64,000 bases of DNA, from positions 62,001 through 126,000 of the forward strand of contig NZ_JYIJ01000011.1 in NCBI RefSeq assembly GCF_001543895.1, given 5' to 3'. Both the position numbers and the translations under genes were made by a program. Position 1 is the stretch's first letter. Each line of letters begins with the position of its first letter. Positions 50,871 to 59,562 of the stretch are shown in pieces. Under the pieces are notes generated by a model. The model was given only the letters and a program-made list of their open reading frames with translations. It did not search any database and was not told where the DNA came from. Source of the DNA: Carbonactinospora thermoautotrophica (GTDB taxonomy: Bacteria > Actinomycetota > Actinomycetes > Streptomycetales > Carbonactinosporaceae).

Positions 50871-52058
50871 GTGTCGGACTTCGAGACCGTCGACGACGTC
50901 GCCGCCGCCTTGGCCTCCGACGGGTACATCGCCGACCGGCAGCTCGCGACGGCGGTGTTCGTCCAGACGAGGCTGGACAAGCCCCTTCTGCTCGAAGGGC
51001 CGGCCGGTGTGGGCAAGACCGAGCTTGCCAAGACCCTCGCGCGCGTCACGGGACGGCGCCTGCTCCGGCTCCAGTGCTACGAGGGGCAGGACGAGACCAA
51101 GGCGCTGTACGAGTGGGACTACGGCAAGCAACTCCTCTACACCCAGATCCTGCGGGAGAAGATCGGCCAGCTCGTGGCGGACGCGGCCGATCTGCACACC
51201 GCGGTGGAGCGGGTGGCGCAGCAGGAGAGCGTCTTCTTCTCCGAGCGCTTCCTCGCCCCGCGTCCGCTGCTGGAGGCCGTGCGGTCCGCTGATCCGGTCG
51301 TGCTTCTCATCGACGAGGTCGATCGCGCTGACGAGGCGCTGGAGGCCGTACTCCTCGAGATGCTCGCGGAGTACCAGGTGTCGGTGCCCGAGATCGGCAC
51401 GTTCGTCGCCCGCCAGGCGCCGTACGTCGTGCTGACCTCGAACAACACCCGGGACCTGTCCGCCGCGTTGAAACGGCGTTGCCTGCACCTGTTCCTCGAC
51501 TACCCGAGTGCCGAGCGCGAGCTGGAGATCCTGCGCAGCAAGAAGACCGGGCTGTCGGAGGCGGCAGCCAAGCAGCTGATCGAGGTGGTGCGGGGGCTAC
51601 GTGCGCTGGACCTGCGCAAGGCGCCGAGCATCTCCGAGACCGTGGACTGGGCGCGGACGCTCGCCGTGCTCGGGGTCGAGGAGATCACCCCGCAGGTGCT
51701 CGCCGACACCATCTCCGTGGTCATGAAGTACGAGCGCGATGTCAAGCGGGCGCTCGACGTGCTGCCCTCGCTCGTCGACCCCAACGCGGTGCTCGTGGAG
51801 AGCTTGGAACACGGCCACCACCACGACCACGATCACGGTCACGGGCACCACCACGGGCACCACCACGGTCACGACCACGACCACGATCCTGAGGGGAAGG
51901 CCGAGCGCCTGGCCAAGGACCGGCCCGGCCGGCACGACGAGAACTACTACGGGGCGCCGACGCCGGCAGCCGCCGTCGGCTCCGGACGTCGCTCGGTCCC
52001 CGCGAGCCAGGCCAGCCGTTCGTTCGCAGCCGGCCTCGCGCGGCGACGCGCGCTGTGA
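50871..52058 (+). CDS. MoxR-type AAA+ ATPase with His-rich segment
   Basis: A 395-residue AAA+ ATPase. GTG 50871 follows AGGAGGATCC. Walker A GPAGVGKT is at residues 43-50, Walker B at VVLLIDEVDRADE, and sensor 1 in VVLTSNNTRDLS. Residues 314-339 consist only of His, Gly and Asp, 16 of them His, a probable metal-binding stretch. MoxR ATPases work with VWA proteins to activate or metallate enzymes. This gene follows the methanol dehydrogenase gene and precedes a VWA gene. I recall the family as MadB in mycobacterial methanol loci, not checked here. Delivery of iron or another metal to the dehydrogenase is a fair inference. Confidence 0.88.
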   Translation: MSDFETVDDVAAALASDGYIADRQLATAVFVQTRLDKPLLLEGPAGVGKTELAKTLARVTGRRLLRLQCYEGQDETKALYEWDYGKQLLYTQILREKIGQLVADAADLHTAVERVAQQESVFFSERFLAPRPLLEAVRSADPVVLLIDEVDRADEALEAVLLEMLAEYQVSVPEIGTFVARQAPYVVLTSNNTRDLSAALKRRCLHLFLDYPSAERELEILRSKKTGLSEAAAKQLIEVVRGLRALDLRKAPSISETVDWARTLAVLGVEEITPQVLADTISVVMKYERDVKRALDVLPSLVDPNAVLVESLEHGHHHDHDHGHGHHHGHHHGHDHDHDPEGKAERLAKDRPGRHDENYYGAPTPAAAVGSGRRSVPASQASRSFAAGLARRRAL

Positions 52059-52071
52059 AAGGGCGATACCC

Positions 52072-53583
52072 GTGGAACGCAGCCTGCACCGCTTCGTCCG
52101 CCTGCTGCGCGTGCACGGCATGCGCGTCTCGGTGAGCGAAGCGCTCGACGCCATGCGTGCGGCGGCGCTGCCGGGTACGCTCGCCGACCGGGAGACGCTG
52201 CGGCACGCACTGCGCGTCGTCCTCGTCAAGGACCGACGCGACGAGGAGCTGTTCGAGGAGCTCTTCGACCGGTACTTCCGGCTGGAACCGGTTGTCGCGG
52301 ACACGGGCGGGCACGACCACAGCCACGCGCACGACGACCTCGTCGACGAGGGCGAGGTCCGGTCCTTCACGATGGCTGAGGAGCCGTCCGACACCCCCCA
52401 GCAGGGACATTCGCACGGCAAGCCCTCCGACATCCGGGACTTCTTCCGTCGGGAGGACCTGGCCACGCAATACAACCTGCACCAGGAGTCCAACAGGATC
52501 GACCTGGCGTCGCTGACCGATCAGATCGTCCTGTCCAAGGACAACAACCGCTCGGGGCTGTCGGCCGGCGGCCGCATCGAACTGTCGACGTCCCGGCTGC
52601 ACAACGCGGGCGTTCCGGGTCAGCTCGCGCGCACCACGGGCACGCGCCTGGACATCGACCTCACCGTGGCCGAGGAGCAAGCGTTGCTCGATTGGCTCGC
52701 CGACCCGGACGGCGAGGCGCCCGAGGCTCTCCCGAACGGCCCGATCGGGGCGATCGCGAACCTCCCGGAGCTGCTCAAAAAGCACCTCGAGGCACTTGCC
52801 GCCATGGATCGGCGCGCGTTCTTCGACGCAACGGATCCGGGGGCGGTACGCGTCGAGCGCATCGGGGAGGCGGAGCGCTACCGTCTGGAGCAGACGCTGC
52901 GCCGGCTGGCCCGCACGATGTCGGGCGCCCTCACTCACCGGCGTAAGATCGCCAGCCGTGGCCGCGTGGACCCGGCGCGCACCATGCGAGCGAACATGCG
53001 TTTCGACGGCGTGCCGTTCCGGCCGGTGACCGTCGCGCGCAAGGAGGACAAACCCCGGCTGGTCGTCCTCGCGGACGTGAGCCTTTCGGTCCGGCGCACG
53101 GCGCGGTTCACCCTGCACCTCGTGCACGGCCTGCAGCGGCTGTTCGCCCAGGTGCGCACGTTCGCGTTCGTCGCCGATGTCGCGGAGATCACCGACCTGT
53201 TCGACCAGCATCCCGTCGAGCGAGCCCTCGACCTGGTGTTTAGCGGTGAGGTGCTCGACGTCAGCGCCAACTCCGACTACGGCGCCGCGCTGGCGCGCTT
53301 CCGTGAGGAGTTCGGGTCCGCCGTCACGCGGCGGAGCACCGTGGTGATCCTGGGCGACGGGCGGGGCAACGGCAACGATCCCAACCTCCCGGCGTTCGAG
53401 GAGATCGCGCGGCGCAGTCGCCGCACCATCTGGCTCACCCCGGAGCCTCGGTACGCCTGGCGTCTGGGCAACTGTGACCTGCCGCGGTACGCAGAACTGT
53501 GCGACCGCGTCGACGTGGTGCGCGACCTCGACGGGCTGGACCGGGCGGCGGAAGAGATGGTGAGCGGTGCTGTCGGTCGTTGA
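52072..53583 (+). CDS. VWA-domain protein with His-rich segments (CoxE-like)
   Basis: A 503-residue protein, partner of the MoxR ATPase. The start GTG 52072 follows AAAGGG. The N-terminal helical region contains FVRLLRVHGMRVSVSEALDAM. A central segment has the clusters GGHDHSHAHDD and QQGHSHG. The C-terminal von Willebrand A domain has the metal-ion-dependent motif LADVSLSVRR (DxSxS) and VVILGDGRGNGNDPN. It follows the ATPase gene with a 13-base gap and overlaps the methyltransferase gene by 17 bases. I recall it as MadC-like, from memory only. It may be the adaptor that docks the ATPase on the dehydrogenase. Confidence 0.86.
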   Translation: MERSLHRFVRLLRVHGMRVSVSEALDAMRAAALPGTLADRETLRHALRVVLVKDRRDEELFEELFDRYFRLEPVVADTGGHDHSHAHDDLVDEGEVRSFTMAEEPSDTPQQGHSHGKPSDIRDFFRREDLATQYNLHQESNRIDLASLTDQIVLSKDNNRSGLSAGGRIELSTSRLHNAGVPGQLARTTGTRLDIDLTVAEEQALLDWLADPDGEAPEALPNGPIGAIANLPELLKKHLEALAAMDRRAFFDATDPGAVRVERIGEAERYRLEQTLRRLARTMSGALTHRRKIASRGRVDPARTMRANMRFDGVPFRPVTVARKEDKPRLVVLADVSLSVRRTARFTLHLVHGLQRLFAQVRTFAFVADVAEITDLFDQHPVERALDLVFSGEVLDVSANSDYGAALARFREEFGSAVTRRSTVVILGDGRGNGNDPNLPAFEEIARRSRRTIWLTPEPRYAWRLGNCDLPRYAELCDRVDVVRDLDGLDRAAEEMVSGAVGR

Positions 53584-54517
53584 CCGGCGCCGTCCGGCGC
53601 CCATCGATCCGCTGGCCCCGGGACACCTGGGCCGCTACGACGACGGCCGCGTCGCCGTCAGCCGGCTGCGGGACCAAGGTGTCATCGCCCACTACTTCGC
53701 CAGCCGGCCGCCCACAGCGGTGACAGAACACTTCCGGCTGTATCTCTTCGGGTCGCGTGTCGTCGTACTCCATGACCTCGTCTTGGACGACCTCGACAAC
53801 GACCTCGCCGGACTCATCGCCACCGAGCTGTTCGGCCCGGGCCTCCTGCAAGACCCCGAGGACTTCGCGCGCGTCTTCACCGGCGTCGTGCGTTCGACGG
53901 CGGGTGACCCCCTCAGCGCTTGGCTGGCCTTCTACGAGAACACGCTCGCCAGGCTGCGAGACCCGGACCCGGGTCAGGGGCCTATCGGCGAGTTCGCCCC
54001 GATCTACCGCCGGGTCGCGGATCTGGTGGCCGGGACGAGCGTGCTCGACGTCGGCAGCTGCTTCGGTTTCCTGCCGCTCCTGCTGCTCGAGATGCCCGGT
54101 CGGCGCGTCATCGCCTCTGACCGCGAGATCGGCACCGTGCGCCTGCTCACTACCGTCGCCCGGGAGCGTCGCACGCCGCTCGAGACACTCGTCGCGGACG
54201 CACGGGCGCTGCCGCTCGGCGACAACACCGTGGACACCGTGTTGTGCATCCACCTGCTGGAGCACCTCTCCCCACGAGACGGCGAACGTGTGTTCGCCGA
54301 ACTCGTCCGCGTCGCCCGGCGCCGGGTCGTCGTGGCCGTGCCCTACGAGGACGAACCGACCGCGGCGTTCGGACACGTACGCGCGTTCCGCGCCGTGGAC
54401 CTCGCTCGCCTGGCCACGTCGACCCGGTTGAGCTGGCGGGTCGACGACTTCCACGGCGGCTGGCTCATCGCGGACAAGGACGGCGGTTCCGCCGAGCGTC
54501 ACGACGCCCTCAGATGA
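53567..54517 (+). CDS. mftM: Mycofactocin oligosaccharide methyltransferase MftM
   Basis: A 316-residue SAM-dependent methyltransferase. SAM motif I is VLDVGSCFGFLPLLLLE, followed by ADARALPLGDNTVDTVLCIHLLEHLS. The N-terminal part (GHLGRYDDGRVAVSRLRDQGVI, HFRLYLFGSRVVVLHDLVLDDLDNDLAG) is characteristic of MftM, which methylates the second glucose of the mycofactocin glycan. GTG 53567 lies inside the end of the VWA gene. In M. smegmatis mftM also sits beside the methanol regulatory genes, from memory. It converges on and overlaps the response regulator gene by 8 bases. Confidence 0.85.
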   Translation: MLSVVDRRRPAPIDPLAPGHLGRYDDGRVAVSRLRDQGVIAHYFASRPPTAVTEHFRLYLFGSRVVVLHDLVLDDLDNDLAGLIATELFGPGLLQDPEDFARVFTGVVRSTAGDPLSAWLAFYENTLARLRDPDPGQGPIGEFAPIYRRVADLVAGTSVLDVGSCFGFLPLLLLEMPGRRVIASDREIGTVRLLTTVARERRTPLETLVADARALPLGDNTVDTVLCIHLLEHLSPRDGERVFAELVRVARRRVVVAVPYEDEPTAAFGHVRAFRAVDLARLATSTRLSWRVDDFHGGWLIADKDGGSAERHDALR

Positions 54518-55157
54518 GCCCGATCTTGCTCGCGGCGTAGACGGCTTCCGCCCGGCGGGTCACGCCGAGCTTGCGCATGACGTTGCTGACGTGGAACTTC
54601 ACGGTGGTCTCGGAGATGAACAGCTCCTTGCCGATGGCCACGTTGCTCATGCCGCGGGCGAGCAATGCCAGCACCTCACGCTCCCGCGGGGTGATCTGTC
54701 GGATCACATCGTCAGCCCCTTGGTTGCCGTTCAGCGACCGCACGAGCATGGCGGCGCTGTGCGCGTCGAACGCGCTCTCACCGCGTTGAACGGCGCGGAT
54801 CGCACGCACGAGCTCGATCGCGTCGACGTCCTTGACCACGTACCCCTTGGCCCCTTGCTTGATGGACTCCATGACGAGCCACTCGTCGAGGAACGTCGTC
54901 AGCACCAGGACCTTGATCTCGGGGTAGCGCGTCGTGATCTGGCTGCAAAGCGTCAGGCCCTCGGAGTCGCTGCTCGTGGAGAGCTTCAGATCGAGCAACA
55001 CGATGTCCGGACGTGTCTCGTCGATGAGGGCGAGCGCGACGTCGGCGGCAGCGGCCTCCCCCACGACCGCGAGCCCGGGCTCTCGGGACAGTATCGTCCG
55101 CAGTCCCTGCCGGACGATGGCGTGATCGTCAACCAGCACGATGCGGATGTCAGACAT
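54510..55157 (-). CDS. NarL/LuxR-type response regulator
   Basis: A 215-residue two-component regulator. The receiver domain has the acidic pair VLVDDHAIVRQG and the phosphate-accepting Asp in DIVLLDLKLS, with Lys in GAKGYVVKDV. The C-terminal LuxR helix-turn-helix is ITPREREVLALLARGMSNVAIGKELFISETTVKFHVSNVMRKLGV. ATG 55157 follows GGAGGAACCG. It overlaps its sensor kinase gene by 8 bases. I recall MadR as the name of similar regulators in mycobacterial alcohol loci. Likely targets are the methanol dehydrogenase and mft promoters. Confidence 0.9.
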   Translation of the reverse strand: MSDIRIVLVDDHAIVRQGLRTILSREPGLAVVGEAAAADVALALIDETRPDIVLLDLKLSTSSDSEGLTLCSQITTRYPEIKVLVLTTFLDEWLVMESIKQGAKGYVVKDVDAIELVRAIRAVQRGESAFDAHSAAMLVRSLNGNQGADDVIRQITPREREVLALLARGMSNVAIGKELFISETTVKFHVSNVMRKLGVTRRAEAVYAASKIGLI

Positions 55158-56592
55158 CGGTTCCTCCTGTCCCCGCAGGCGTCTGGGCGATCCGCGCGAG
55201 AGGCACGCTGACCTCGATGCACACCCCACCCAGGCGAGCACGGTTGATCGTGAGCGTGCCACCCATCTCGGCAGCCCGTTGTGCCATGTTGAGCAGTCCG
55301 TGGTGGTAGCCGTTGCCGGCGCCCGGAACCTGGCAGCGCAGTATGCGCCGAAGCTTTTCCGGATGGCCGCAGCCGTCGTCGGCGACGAGCAGGCGCAGGA
55401 TGTCGTCGCGGTAGACGAGACGTACGATCGCCCGGCGCGCCTCGGCGTGGACCGCCGTGTTGAACAGGCACTCGCTGGCGATGCGGAACAGCGAACTGCG
55501 CGCCGCCGGGTCGAGCGGTACCGGTCGGCCCTCGATGCGGATCCGAAGATCGAAATCCGCGGGACTGTGGAAGGTGCGCAGCCGGTTGAGCATGTCAGGG
55601 AGGTCCGTTCCCTGCGGGGCATCGGCGTCGGACAGCGCGTAGATCGCCGACCGCAGCTGTTCCACCGCGACACGGGTGAGTTGCTTGGCGTGCTCAAGCT
55701 GATCACGCACTGGCGAGCCCTGTGCCACCTCGGCCCGGCACCACTCGATCGCCATCCCCGCGGAGAGAATGTGCTGCGCCACGCTGTCGTGGAGTTCCCG
55801 GGCGAGACGGCGCCGCTCGTGGTCGATGACCTCCCGCTGCCGTGCGAGGTCGAGGCTGCTTCGAGCCTCCTGCAGTTGGCGGTTGCGCTCGGCGAGGTCA
55901 CGCGCGCGAGCCTCCGCCTCCGCGTAGAGCTCCTCGGTCCGGCTGAGCAGCTTCTTGACCCGACCCAAGGCGTCGCTCTTCTGCAGGCACACCAACGCCT
56001 GGTTGGCGAGGATCGTCAACACCCGAAGATCGATCTCGTCGCACGCCGTCTCACGGTCCGAGTCGGCCCGGCGCCACGCGGCCAGCGCACCCTGCACCGT
56101 GTCGTCGAACCGCAGAGGAACGAACACCTCGCGGTCGGACACCTGCGTGTGGGGATCCGACAACGCCGCGTCGAAACGGCGCCGCAGCGAGGGTGGGAGA
56201 CGCCGCCGGCTGGACAGGATCCGCCCCGACGGATCCCGGGCGAGGAAGCGGGGGGTGGCATCGGGCAGTGCGGCTCGTCGCAGCCCGAGTACGACCCACT
56301 CCGCGTCGAGGTGCTCGCCAGCGGCTTCGACCACGGCCGCACACAGATCCGCCGATCCCTTCGCGGTCGACACGAGGACACGGGCGATGCGGTCCAACGA
56401 CCGCATCGTCCGGTCAAGGCTCTCGGCGGTGTGCCGGTACTCGGCGTAGAAAGTCGGCTTCGACGACCTGATACCGGTAAGCGAGCCCAGATCCGGCCAC
56501 GACGCTTCGGGCTGCTCGGGTGTGGCGTCGACCTCAGGCGCCACGGGAGACGAGGCTCTTGCCTCGGCGGAGGAAGACACGTCACGACACAC
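55150..56592 (-). CDS. Cytosolic sensor histidine kinase (HisKA_3 type)
   Basis: A 480-residue kinase with no membrane segment. Residues about 65-215 form a GAF-like sensory domain (LCAAVVEAAGEHLDAEWVVLGL, VFVPLRFDDTVQGALAAWRRADSD). A coiled-coil follows, then the phospho-acceptor His in RRRLARELHDSVAQHILSAG, and an HATPase domain with DDGCGHPEKL and GNGYHHGLLNMAQRAAEMGG. It lies 5 bases after the iron alcohol dehydrogenase gene and overlaps the response regulator gene. A soluble GAF sensor suggests it reads an intracellular signal, such as an alcohol, aldehyde or redox state. That is inference. Confidence 0.88.
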   Translation of the reverse strand: MCRDVSSSAEARASSPVAPEVDATPEQPEASWPDLGSLTGIRSSKPTFYAEYRHTAESLDRTMRSLDRIARVLVSTAKGSADLCAAVVEAAGEHLDAEWVVLGLRRAALPDATPRFLARDPSGRILSSRRRLPPSLRRRFDAALSDPHTQVSDREVFVPLRFDDTVQGALAAWRRADSDRETACDEIDLRVLTILANQALVCLQKSDALGRVKKLLSRTEELYAEAEARARDLAERNRQLQEARSSLDLARQREVIDHERRRLARELHDSVAQHILSAGMAIEWCRAEVAQGSPVRDQLEHAKQLTRVAVEQLRSAIYALSDADAPQGTDLPDMLNRLRTFHSPADFDLRIRIEGRPVPLDPAARSSLFRIASECLFNTAVHAEARRAIVRLVYRDDILRLLVADDGCGHPEKLRRILRCQVPGAGNGYHHGLLNMAQRAAEMGGTLTINRARLGGVCIEVSVPLARIAQTPAGTGGTDV

Positions 56593-56597
56593 GGGGT

Positions 56598-57797
56598 TCA
56601 GAGCGCGGCACGGAAGAGGGCGGCGACTTCCTCGACGGACGCATCTCGGGGATTGGTGGACAGGCAGACGTCGCGCAGCGTGTTGGCCGCGAGAGTCGGG
56701 ATGTCGTCCACCGTCACCCCGAGGTCGGCGAGCCCCCGCGGGACGCCCACCTCGTCAGCGAGCCGGCGTACCGCGTCGGCTACGGCGTAGGCGGACTCCT
56801 CCGGCGACAGCCGCGTGACGTCCACACCGAGCGCACGCGCGATCGGCACGTACCGTTCGGCGTTCGCGGCGGCGTTGAAGCGGATGACGTGCGGCAGCAG
56901 AATCCCGTTGATCACGCCGTGCGGTAGGTCCAGGGCGCCGCCCACCTGATGCGACATGGCGTGGGTCGCACCGAGGATCGCGTTCGTGAACGCCAGCCCG
57001 GCGCCGAGGCTGGCCTGCGCCATCCCGATCCTGGCGTTCTCGTCCCGGGGCCTGTCGATGGTGCGGACCAAGTGGTCGCTGACGAGGCGGACGGCGGTCA
57101 GGGCGTGTACGTCGGTGAGGGCGCTCGCCGCACGCGACACATACGCCTCGATCCCGTGGGTCAGCGCGTCGAGCCCGGTGGTGGCGGCGAGCCACTCGGG
57201 CATCGTGACGAGCAGCCGCGGGTCGGTGATCGAGATGTCAGGTACGAGGGCGCGTCCGATCAGCGTCGCCTTGATCTTGCGCGCGGTGTCGGTGATCACG
57301 CAGAACTGGGACACGTCGGCACCGGTGCCTGACGTACTGGGGATCATGAGCAGTGGGGGGATCGCTCTTGTGACCTTGTCGACGCCCTCGTAGTCGAGAA
57401 TCTGGCCGCCGTTCGTCGAGAGCACGGCGATCGCCTTCGCGGCGTCCATGACGGAGCCGCCCCCGATCCCGATGATGACGTCGCTCGCCGAGTCACGGTA
57501 CACCTCGTAGCCCGCGGCGATCTCGTGGTCCTTCGGGTTCGGCGTCACACCGTGCCACACGGTGAACGGCAATCCCGCATCGGAGAGGTACCGCAGCAAC
57601 TCGGACACCCACCCGGCCTCGATGATGCCGGGATCCGTGACCACGAAGACACGCCGCGCGCCGAGCCGCCGCGCGGCATAGCCGGCCTCACTCAACGACC
57701 CTGGGCCAAAGACGATTTCCGGTACGAGGAATTTCGACACATTTGACGCACTCTGGCGTACTCGGCTCCGCTCCCGCTCACTCGTGAGCACGGCCAT
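56598..57797 (-). CDS. Iron-containing alcohol dehydrogenase (group III)
   Basis: A 399-residue group III alcohol dehydrogenase, distinct from the methanol dehydrogenase at 49509. The nucleotide motif is VIIGIGGGSVMDAAKAIAVL, and metal ligands lie in TTGLDALTHGIEAYVS and ATHAMSHQVGGALDLPHGVING. It resembles 1,3-propanediol dehydrogenases. First in an operon with a sensor kinase and regulator, it is thought to serve oxidation or reduction of longer alcohols or diols. Start ATG 57797 was chosen at the first position giving the full N-terminus. Substrate is uncertain. Confidence 0.87.
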   Translation of the reverse strand: MAVLTSERERSRVRQSASNVSKFLVPEIVFGPGSLSEAGYAARRLGARRVFVVTDPGIIEAGWVSELLRYLSDAGLPFTVWHGVTPNPKDHEIAAGYEVYRDSASDVIIGIGGGSVMDAAKAIAVLSTNGGQILDYEGVDKVTRAIPPLLMIPSTSGTGADVSQFCVITDTARKIKATLIGRALVPDISITDPRLLVTMPEWLAATTGLDALTHGIEAYVSRAASALTDVHALTAVRLVSDHLVRTIDRPRDENARIGMAQASLGAGLAFTNAILGATHAMSHQVGGALDLPHGVINGILLPHVIRFNAAANAERYVPIARALGVDVTRLSPEESAYAVADAVRRLADEVGVPRGLADLGVTVDDIPTLAANTLRDVCLSTNPRDASVEEVAALFRAAL

Positions 57798-57883
57798 GGA
57801 CGGCCTCCCACCTCGGAGTCAATACCCGTTCCTGGTCCGCCGCCTCAAAACAGAGGCTTAAGTCTCAAACCACCGACCCACCA

Positions 57884-57922
57884 AGATTCTTTTTACGTTA
57901 CGGGAACGTTACAAGAGAATCT
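57884..57922. promoter_or_regulatory. AT-rich repeat cluster upstream of the alcohol dehydrogenase operon
   Basis: AGATTCT (57884-57890) and AGAATCT (57916-57922) form an inverted repeat enclosing two direct copies of ACGTTAC (57895 and 57906, 11 bases apart). The block lies 87-125 bases before the dehydrogenase start in unusually AT-rich DNA. Copies spaced by one helical turn suggest a regulator-binding site, perhaps for the response regulator. Confidence 0.45.
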
Positions 57923-58752
57923 AGTGGGCCATCCGCCTGACGCGTTTGCATTACATCCGGGAAGATATGTAGGAATTCAGTGACCGGTTAAGTGGGGTTG
58001 TCGGGAGTACCGCGGATGCCGTAACGTGGGATGTGATCGCGGTGGCGTACTCCGCGACGAGGCTCGATCTTTCGTCCCGAGACAAGGAGAGCTGAGGCAA
58101 CTCCTGGTCGCAACACGGCCTTCGAACCAACGGACGCTTTCAGCGGATCCGGCCAGCGCGACACCCGACCTAGCCGCCGCCTCCCGCGGCTCACGCTGGC
58201 CCAAGTTGCTGTCCTGGGTAGATGTCGCTCGACGACGTAGCGATTCACCCACACCTCCGCACCGTTGTGAGGGAGGGTAACCACCGGGCGCACACAGCGG
58301 ACCCTTCCTAGGGCGAGGACCAAACCTACCCGAGTGGGTAGGTATTCGACGCTGGCGGTGATGGTACTCCCGGCGTGGTCGCGTGCCGAGGATCCATCTG
58401 CGGAGAGAAGAGACAGTGGTCGCGGGTGAGCCACTCGACGCGGGTGGCGCGGCGCGAAGCCTCCTTCACCCGGCCCGCACGCCGCGGGAGAGCCGGCCCT
58501 GGGCCAGGGTGCGGCGAAGTTCGGCCTCACACGCACCGCCGCTTGCGCACTTCCCTCATGCCGAACGCCCTCAGGTCGAAACCACCCCACCACGGTTGAC
58601 GGAGTTCAGCCTCGCCTCCAGCCTGACCTGGATACCCGCGAAGGTCCGCGGCCCGGCCGCCCGCGTTCGCCAGGCCAAGTCCGGCGTCGCGCTCCTCGCC
58701 GGCGAGACACGAAGACGGTCCTCCATCCGCATGAGGTCGGCCAGCGAGACGC
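57923..58752. other. Long gap without a supported gene
   Basis: About 830 bases between the AT-rich block and the end of the ABC permease gene show no convincing gene on either strand. The only structure I found is the hairpin ACCTACCC-GAGT-GGGTAGGT at 58324-58343. Two minus-strand frames near 57988-58593 and 58571-58756 read protein-like but have no motif or ribosome site. The stretch may hold remnants of a lost gene. Confidence 0.4.
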
Positions 58753-59562
58753 TCACTGGCTCACCAGCGTCGTGCGGAGCTCACCTGGGGTAGCCGGGCG
58801 GCGCGGCGTGCGTCTGCGTGGCGTGAGCGTCCAGCGGGCGAGCGTGTCGAGCAGGTAACCGAGCAGGCCGATGACGAGGATCAGGGCCATCACCTGGTCA
58901 TAGGCGAGCTGGTCGCGTGAGTTGAGGATTTCGTAGCCGAGCCCGGAGGTCACGCCGAGCATCTCGGCGGGGACCAGCACCACCCACCCGATGCCGAGCG
59001 CGAGCCGTAGCCCGGTGAGCAGGTGACCGCGGATCGCCGGGAACACGATGGTGGACAGCGTCTCCATGCGTGACGCCCCCAGTGAGCGGGCGACGAGCAG
59101 CAGCTTGTGGTCGATCGCCCGGACGCCCTGGGCGGTGTTCAACGCGACAGGCCAGACCGCGGCGGCGGCGATCAGGAAGTACACCGGCCGGTGTCCGATG
59201 CCGTACAGCCCGATCGCCACCGGGGCCCACGACAGCGGCGAGATCATGCGGAGGAACTGGAACACGGGGCGGGTGGCCGTGTCCAGGAGGTACGAGGCCC
59301 CGAGGGCCAGGCCGAGCGCGACTCCGACGACGCCGGCGGTCAGGAGGCCGACGAGCAGCCGCCACAAACTGGTGGCGATGTCCTGCCCGAGCACACCCTG
59401 CTCGGCCAGCCTGACGACCGCCGGGATGGCGTGCTGCGGGGCGAACGCCGACAACAGTCGGTCGTCGGCGGCCCAGACACCGGTGACCAGCCACCAGGCG
59501 GTGACGGACACCGCGATGGCGCCCGCGGGCAGGACGACGGCAGCCAGGCGCTGTGACTTCAC
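58753..59562 (-). CDS. ABC transporter permease (SsuC/TauC/NrtB type)
   Basis: A 269-residue membrane permease with about six helices. The start GTG 59562 overlaps the binding-protein stop as GTGA. Family marks are ISPLSWAPVAIGLYGIGHRPVYFLIAAAAVWPVALNTAQGVRAIDHKLLLVARSLGASRMETLSTIVFPAIRGHLLTGLRLALGIGWVVLVPAEM, with the EAA loop inside. The transporter class imports sulfonates, taurine, nitrate or similar anions. It is the last gene of a five-gene operon. The ligand is unknown. Confidence 0.88.
   Translation of the reverse strand: MKSQRLAAVVLPAGAIAVSVTAWWLVTGVWAADDRLLSAFAPQHAIPAVVRLAEQGVLGQDIATSLWRLLVGLLTAGVVGVALGLALGASYLLDTATRPVFQFLRMISPLSWAPVAIGLYGIGHRPVYFLIAAAAVWPVALNTAQGVRAIDHKLLLVARSLGASRMETLSTIVFPAIRGHLLTGLRLALGIGWVVLVPAEMLGVTSGLGYEILNSRDQLAYDQVMALILVIGLLGYLLDTLARWTLTPRRRTPRRPATPGELRTTLVSQ

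Noticed and set aside
51810-51888. His-rich stretch as a sequencing or assembly repeat artefact
   Set aside because: The reading frame stays open and similar HxH clusters occur independently in the partner gene.
52072-53583. VWA protein as part of a carbon monoxide dehydrogenase cox cluster
   Set aside because: No coxMSL genes are present. The neighbours are methanol dehydrogenase and mycofactocin genes.
58571-58756. A 61-codon minus-strand frame before the ABC permease end
   Set aside because: It overlaps the permease stop on the same strand, has no ribosome site and no recognisable motif.
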